From positions 1-10,578 of the forward strand of contig JBBRLA010000268.1 in the NCBI GenBank assembly GCA_038231615.1: a stretch of DNA of 10,578 bases, read 5' to 3'. This DNA comes from JBBRLA01 sp038231615 (GTDB lineage: Bacteria; Myxococcota_A; Polyangia; Palsa-1104; JAEUJZ01). The notes under the pieces are model-generated. The model saw nothing but the letters and a program-made list of their open reading frames with translations. It was not told the DNA's origin and searched no databases. Position numbers and translations under genes: made by a program. The stretch's first letter is position 1. Every line of letters starts with the position of its first letter. Below, piece after piece: positions 6,926 through 10,578 of the stretch.

Positions 6926-8463
6926 CGTCGGAACTCCAGATGGTGAGGTCGGTCCAGGGTCAAAAGGAACAGGTTGATCGCCCCTTGATCGTCTACGTTC
7001 AGCTTCTGATAGGCCATTCGCGCGCTCAGCGCCTCGCCGTCATGGGCCTTGATTGCGCCGTCCACCGTGCTGGCCCGGCCGTCGTGCAGGTAGGCACCCG
7101 ATGCGGCGACGCCCCACAGCGGCGGAGTCAACCACTCGTTCTTGCGCACGCCCCGATAATCCCGGCTCTCGCCGAGCGTCGGGCCCATGTCGTGGCGCTT
7201 CAGGTCACTGTACAACCGCACCGTGGCCATGCGCCGGGCGTTCCCCGGCGACGAGATCAGCGGCGCCAGGTCCAGCCGCGGGCCCGACCGCGGATAGGGC
7301 CCCAAAGAGATGACCGAATTCGCCAGGGGCAGCTCCGGGGTGTGGCATTTTGCGCAGCCTACCCGCTGGAACCATTCCGCACCCTGGCTGGCCCGCAGAA
7401 GGAAACTTGGATCGTGGGGCATCTCCTCGATGGGCGGTCCCAGCGCCGCCAGGTAGGCCGTGATCGCGGTGACCATGCCGTCGGTGGCCTCGCGGGTGAT
7501 CCCATCCCCGTCGGGGTCCGCCGGGTCCGGCCCATCCCCCAGCCCGGCGCTGCCGCCGTGGGCCCCGGGGTCGCGCACCCAGCTCTCGGGCTGGATGCCC
7601 AGGTCTTGTTGCAACGACCGTTCGACCGCCTCCCGCAGGGTGCTCAACGTCCCCTTCCTGCCGAAGGGGCGCACCTTGAGGTCCGCGTCGATCCCCGAAA
7701 GGCCCGTCGGGTCCACCTGCCCCCCGCGGCCCAGGCGCAGCACCCCGAACGAGATCCCCTTGGCGGAAAGCGGCACCGCCTCCGATTCCGTCGAATTGAG
7801 CCGCGAAAGGGCACGCTGGTACTGCTGCGCCAGCTCGTCGCTCATCTCTTCAGCCAGGCGCTGCACCAGGGCGGCGCCCGCCAGCGCGGGTGGGTTTCGC
7901 TCCAGCCCCGACGTCGGCGTCTCGCCGTCCCCGTCGAGAAACACATTGTCCGAGGGGAAGCCGCCGCCGCCCTCGCCGCCCAGGTGGTGGCACGAAAGGC
8001 AGCGGGTGGCGTCCGGCCCGCCGAAGTCCTTGTAATGAACGTGGCGCAGGTTCGGCGCCGGTCGCGGCCCGGCCATACGGCTCTTGTGGCGCGACAGCCC
8101 GTTGCCCAACCCCTGCGCCGCGCTGAAGTCCATGGCGAAGAGGTCCCTGCCGATGTCTACCAGCTCCGCAGGCGAGACCCGCCCGGCATCGATGTCGCCC
8201 TGCTCGACCCGCAACGGGCCCCACAGCGAACCCGGTTCGTAGGCCTCGCGGAACTGGCGCTCCCGCAGGGCGTAGCGGGAAGCCAGGGCCCGCCGCGCAT
8301 CCTCCTGCGGGTCGGCGGGCAAGAGGCTCCGCTGCGAGGCTTCACCCACCGGCACGATCGCCGCGGCTTTTGGCCCCGTGCGCCCCGTGCTGACCTGGCA
8401 GGCGGGCGCGGACAGACCCAGGAAACCTAGTAAAATGGGCATATTAATACTCATCAGCCTCAT
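6922..8463 (-). CDS. di-heme oxidoreductase-family lipoprotein (copy 2)
   Basis: A 513-residue c-type di-heme protein of the DHOR/DUF1111 type, in the CcpA/MauG superfamily. It has a signal peptide with Cys22 in SAPAC as the likely lipid site, so it is anchored in the periplasm or at the surface. Heme attachment sites are CLSCH (155-159) and CAKCH (370-374). RHDM at 423-426 offers a possible axial Met426. An Asp-rich turn (DPADPDGDG, 313-321) looks like a calcium loop. The C-terminal signature PPLWGVAASGAYLHDGR (447-463) is characteristic of the family. Members are exported redox enzymes, often described as putative peroxidases or thiol oxidoreductases; the substrate is not predictable. An ATG far upstream at 8655 would overlap the preceding gene by about 190 bases; the start at 8463 has GGAGG 7 bases before it, leads straight into a signal peptide and overlaps the upstream stop by 4 bases (ATGA). 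Confidence 0.88.
   Translation of the reverse strand: MRLMSINMPILLGFLGLSAPACQVSTGRTGPKAAAIVPVGEASQRSLLPADPQEDARRALASRYALRERQFREAYEPGSLWGPLRVEQGDIDAGRVSPAELVDIGRDLFAMDFSAAQGLGNGLSRHKSRMAGPRPAPNLRHVHYKDFGGPDATRCLSCHHLGGEGGGGFPSDNVFLDGDGETPTSGLERNPPALAGAALVQRLAEEMSDELAQQYQRALSRLNSTESEAVPLSAKGISFGVLRLGRGGQVDPTGLSGIDADLKVRPFGRKGTLSTLREAVERSLQQDLGIQPESWVRDPGAHGGSAGLGDGPDPADPDGDGITREATDGMVTAITAYLAALGPPIEEMPHDPSFLLRASQGAEWFQRVGCAKCHTPELPLANSVISLGPYPRSGPRLDLAPLISSPGNARRMATVRLYSDLKRHDMGPTLGESRDYRGVRKNEWLTPPLWGVAASGAYLHDGRASTVDGAIKAHDGEALSARMAYQKLNVDDQGAINLFLLTLDRPHHLEFRR
6934..6937 (-). promoter_or_regulatory. ribosome binding site at the second ATGA junction
   Basis: GGAG within the last codons of the di-heme gene lies 8 bases before the ATG at 6925. 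That ATG shares ATGA (6922-6925) with the upstream TGA. This arrangement points to coupled translation and roughly matched amounts of the two proteins. Confidence 0.6.
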
Positions 8464-10088
8464 GGTACCACCTCCGGGACCGGGGGCCGCGTAAGGGATA
8501 GCAAAAACACATGCATCGCCCGCTGCCGCGGCACCGGCAGCTTCAGGTACGCCTCCCGCGACTTCGCCGCCTCGCCGCCGTGGGCGATGATGGCTTCGGG
8601 GATGGTCGTGGCCCGGCCGTCGTGCAGATAAGGGCCCGAGTCGGCCAGTCCCCACAGGGGGCGGGTCAGGAAATACGAAGGCGGGATCTGCGGCCCGCGG
8701 GATGGGTGGTCACCGGGGTGGGGCCCGCCGGACGGGCGGTAGGTATCCGCCAGTTCGGGGCCCATGTCATGGCGCCGCAGATCGGAGAAGATGAAGAGCG
8801 GGAAGCGGTTGGGAAACAGAGTGTCGGTGTTGCGCAGCTTGGGGCCCCGGTGGATGTCCTTGCGCAGGTCCAGCAGCAATTCGGTATCGGTATGGGCGGT
8901 CTCGCCGCGCTCCTTCCAGGTCGGGTCTTTGAGTATCCAAAAGGGTTTGTGGCAGTCCGCGCAGCCGACCTCGCGGAACGCCGCCTCGCCATCGCGGAAG
9001 GCGGCCAAAAGGTCCGGCGACCGCGGCGGATCGATGACCGGCAGAGGCAAAAGGGTCAAGTACACCGAGATCGACAGCAGGAAGCCGTCGTGCAGCTCCT
9101 GAAGCTGTCCGTCCCGGTCAGGATCGTTGTCCGGCCCATCGCCCAGCGCATCGAACACCGCCAGCGTCGCCGGCGAGGTGCCCCGGGGCATGGGGCCGAA
9201 GATGCGCCGGTGCTCGATCAGCACGTCGGACTGCATTCCGTGGTGCACCTGGAAGGCTTCTTCAGCGAAGCGGCGCAGGGTCGAGTGGGTACCTTTCCAC
9301 CCGAAAGGCCGCACTACCAGGTCCGGGTCCAGGGAGGTGATCTTGCCGGTGTCCATGGATCCGTCCTTGCGGATCTTCAAGGTCCCGAAGTTCACGTCCT
9401 GGTAGGTGAGGTCGCGCTCGTACTCCATCCCTTCGGAGCGGTTCTGGTACAGCTTACCCAGCTCTTCGGTGATCTCCTTGGCCAGGATCTGCATGGCGCC
9501 GCCGCCCAGGAGCGCCGGGGGGTTGCGCTCGTTCGAATGATAGGTATTGATCCCATCGCCGCCGGTCAGGGCGGCCTCGGGATACTCGCCGGCCCCGTCG
9601 TCGCCGCCGCGGTGGTGGCACGAACGGCAACTGGTGGTGTCCGGGCCACCGTGGGCGCCGCGGTGGACCCGGTGCATGTTTGGGGGTTTTCCGCTCATCC
9701 CGTCGCCCAGGCCGTCGGTGGGGCGGAAGTCGAACTCGAAGAGTTCCTCCCCGGAGTTGAAGTAGGCCTCGATGGGCTCGAAGTCCTTCTGCATGCGCGT
9801 CGAATGGAGTTCGACGTTCAGGCCATTCTCCTCGGGTTCCAGGGCCTTGCCCAGAAGGTCCGCCCGGTGGGCATAGAAATTCTCGATCTGATCGGTAACG
9901 AAGGCTGACAGGTCCAGGGAGACGGCCAGGGGAATGGCCGGGGCCACCGCGACCCGGGGCCAGGGGGCCGGCGCCGGTTCATGCACCCACACCGGCGGTG
10001 CCGGGGCCGGGCGACAGGCCAAGGACGACAAGATCCACAAGAGCGCGCCAAGGGCCGTGCCCCCGGGACGCCGGGCGGAGATACGCAT
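8460..10088 (-). CDS. di-heme oxidoreductase-family lipoprotein (copy 1)
   Basis: A 542-residue paralogue of the next gene and the first of the heme set. The signal peptide runs to LSSLAC, with Cys25 a probable lipid site although Ser at -3 is atypical. A Pro/Ala-rich linker (27-52) follows. Heme sites are CRSCH (154-158) and CADCH (376-380); Met442 in RHDM is a possible axial ligand. An Asp-rich calcium-type loop lies at 316-327, and the family signature RPLWGLADSGPYLHDGR is at 476-492. Heme 1 to the ERNPPAL motif is 33 residues in both paralogues. This copy is longer by about 10 residues between heme 2 and RHDM, and by 13 in a Gly/Pro/His-rich loop after it (about 452-470). The role is exported redox chemistry, substrate unknown. 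The start ATG is 25 bases after the stop of the upstream gene, with only a weak GGTGG before it and a promoter candidate at 10127-10155. Confidence 0.88.
   Translation of the reverse strand: MRISARRPGGTALGALLWILSSLACRPAPAPPVWVHEPAPAPWPRVAVAPAIPLAVSLDLSAFVTDQIENFYAHRADLLGKALEPEENGLNVELHSTRMQKDFEPIEAYFNSGEELFEFDFRPTDGLGDGMSGKPPNMHRVHRGAHGGPDTTSCRSCHHRGGDDGAGEYPEAALTGGDGINTYHSNERNPPALLGGGAMQILAKEITEELGKLYQNRSEGMEYERDLTYQDVNFGTLKIRKDGSMDTGKITSLDPDLVVRPFGWKGTHSTLRRFAEEAFQVHHGMQSDVLIEHRRIFGPMPRGTSPATLAVFDALGDGPDNDPDRDGQLQELHDGFLLSISVYLTLLPLPVIDPPRSPDLLAAFRDGEAAFREVGCADCHKPFWILKDPTWKERGETAHTDTELLLDLRKDIHRGPKLRNTDTLFPNRFPLFIFSDLRRHDMGPELADTYRPSGGPHPGDHPSRGPQIPPSYFLTRPLWGLADSGPYLHDGRATTIPEAIIAHGGEAAKSREAYLKLPVPRQRAMHVFLLSLTRPPVPEVVP
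8471..8475 (-). promoter_or_regulatory. ribosome binding site at the first ATGA junction
   Basis: GGAGG (continuing to GGAGGTGG) lies 7 bases before the ATG at 8463, which overlaps the TGA of copy 1 (8460-8463). It is the strongest Shine-Dalgarno in the window and decides the start of copy 2 over the upstream ATG at 8655. Confidence 0.75.
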
Positions 10089-10113
10089 GCAGGCTAACCA
10101 CCAACCAAATAAG

Positions 10114-10578
10114 CTAGGTCTTGAATATTATATCTCGCCCCTTGACCTTACGCAAGAGCGCGCTGTGGGCAGGGTACTTACCCGCCATCAGGCAGGGCGA
10201 GTCACGGATGAACTTCTTGGCGGCGGGGGTCGTGAAGGGGGCCTTGGCGGGGGTGGCCAGCGATGCAGTGGCAGCGGATTCCGGCGGCGGAATATGGGCC
10301 AGCGATGCCGCAATTGCGGCGTCCGGTGCCGCGGAGGGAGATTCCGGCGGCGGAATATGAGCCATCGATGCCGCGGAGGCGGCGTCCAGTGCCGCGAAGG
10401 GGGATTCCGGTGGCGGAATATGAGCCAGCGATGCCGCGGAGGCGGCGTCAAGTAGCGGAATATGGGCCAGCGATGCCGCGGAGGCGGCGTCCAGTGCCGC
10501 AGGGGCGGCGTCTAGTGCCGCAGGGGCGGCGTCTAGTGCCGCAGGGGCGGCGTCCAGGGGCGAAAATTTAGCCGGTGA
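10114..10578 (-). CDS. C-terminal part of an unidentified protein with Ala/Pro heptad repeats
   Basis: The minus strand is open from the window edge to a TAG at 10114-10116, giving 154 residues of a protein whose start lies outside. The first part is a low-complexity tract made of 7-residue units: LDAAPAA three times, then alternating LDAASAA, SLAHIPP and PESPFAA-like units, so that three units make a 21-residue repeat. The repeats fade after PESAATA. The last 40 or so residues are of normal composition and basic (AKKFIRDSPC then LMAGKYPAHSALLRKVKGRDII). I do not recognise the protein. The minus strand is preferred because the ordinary-looking tail is open in this frame, the direction matches the six genes downstream, and the stop falls 25 bases before the next start. 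A + strand frame over the repeat is also open, as expected from a 21-base period. Confidence 0.6.
   Translation of the reverse strand, partial: SPAKFSPLDAAPAALDAAPAALDAAPAALDAASAASLAHIPLLDAASAASLAHIPPPESPFAALDAASAASMAHIPPPESPSAAPDAAIAASLAHIPPPESAATASLATPAKAPFTTPAAKKFIRDSPCLMAGKYPAHSALLRKVKGRDIIFKT
10127..10155 (-). promoter_or_regulatory. promoter candidate for the heme-lipoprotein operon
   Basis: A perfect TATAAT (10127-10132) lies 17 bases after TTGCGT (10150-10155, three of six to TTGACA) on the minus strand. Transcription would start near 10118-10121, about 30 bases before the ATG at 10088. The element sits inside the last codons of the upstream gene, in an AT-rich patch that stands out from the surrounding GC-rich sequence. 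It would give the heme genes their own start independent of the repeat-protein gene. Confidence 0.45.
10256..10560. repeat. in-frame tandem repeat, 63-base units built from 21-base units
   Basis: The motif GATTCCGG(C/T)GGCGGAATATG recurs at 10277, 10340 and 10403, an exact 63-base period. The next GCGGAATATG copy comes after 42 bases (10413 to 10455), so one 21-base sub-unit is missing there. From 10489 a simple 21-base array takes over, with GTC(C/T)AG starting at 10489, 10510, 10531 and 10552. All steps are multiples of 21, so the minus-strand reading frame is kept. There are no unique spacers, so this is not a CRISPR array. Copy number probably varies by slippage or unequal recombination. 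Confidence 0.85.

Noticed and set aside
4301..6946. An 881-codon open frame on the + strand across three minus-strand genes.
   Set aside because: It lies opposite genes with clear lipoboxes, CX4CH motifs and overlapping stop/start signals, crosses the intergenic gap, and its product is Arg/His/Gly-rich without a recognisable domain. Long antisense frames are expected in such GC-rich DNA.
8464..8655. Upstream ATG at 8655 giving a 64-residue longer di-heme copy 2.
   Set aside because: It would overlap copy 1 by about 190 bases and bury the signal peptide inside the protein. The start at 8463 has GGAGG and an ATGA junction.
6940..9908. Two + strand frames of 496 and 465 codons opposite the di-heme genes.
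   Set aside because: The minus strand carries intact CXXCH and LHDGR signatures in the coding frame. The + frames have no motif and no ribosome site that I could see.
6922..10088. Rubber oxygenase (RoxA/RoxB) identity for the di-heme paralogues.
   Set aside because: They share two CXXCH sites, but at 513 and 542 residues they are shorter than RoxA, and their C-terminal LHDGR signature fits the DUF1111 type better.
10256..10560. CRISPR array at the right end.
   Set aside because: The units follow one another without unique spacers, the period is 21 and 63 bases, and the repeat is in frame with an open coding sequence.
10263..10571. A + strand Arg/Pro-rich gene of 102 codons over the repeat tract.
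   Set aside because: A 21-base period keeps several frames open by itself. This frame has no non-repeat part, whereas the minus frame continues into an ordinary-looking tail and matches the direction of its neighbours.

Overview
The window is GC-rich and densely packed. It holds eight protein genes: one on the + strand at the left end and seven in a row on the minus strand, the last of which runs off the right edge. No RNA gene, transposon or CRISPR array was seen. The high GC content, run of lipoproteins, HEAT-repeat fusion, SEC-C protein and tandem di-heme oxidoreductases fit a Gram-negative soil or sediment bacterium of the Myxococcota or related deltaproteobacterial type. This is inference from style, not a taxonomic marker.

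Left (1-2614): a SEC-C zinc-motif protein with an internally duplicated cysteine domain (+) meets, tail to tail with 7 bases between stops, a minus-strand fusion of HEAT repeats to a THUMP/RlmL-like nucleic-acid methyltransferase. Centre (2668-5239): a LamB/maltoporin-like outer-membrane porin lies downstream of an unrecognised lipoprotein, only 7 bases apart. Right (5351-10088): three heme-protein lipoprotein genes are joined by two ATGA stop/start overlaps. Two are tandem paralogues of the di-heme oxidoreductase family (CXXCH x2 each). The third has four modules, each with a CX4CH motif and a Cys pair exactly 17 residues apart. Far right (10114-10578): the C-terminal end of an unidentified gene whose coding region holds a 21/63-base in-frame repeat. 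A TATAAT promoter candidate lies inside its last codons.

The genes from 10088 down to 2668 encode almost only exported proteins: three heme-type lipoproteins, one more lipoprotein and a porin. I read them as a cell-envelope redox module with up to eight covalent heme sites, perhaps coupled to outer-membrane uptake. The electron donor, acceptor and substrate cannot be read from the sequence. The strongest candidate for something little described is the four-module CX4CH lipoprotein co-translated with the two di-heme oxidoreductases.
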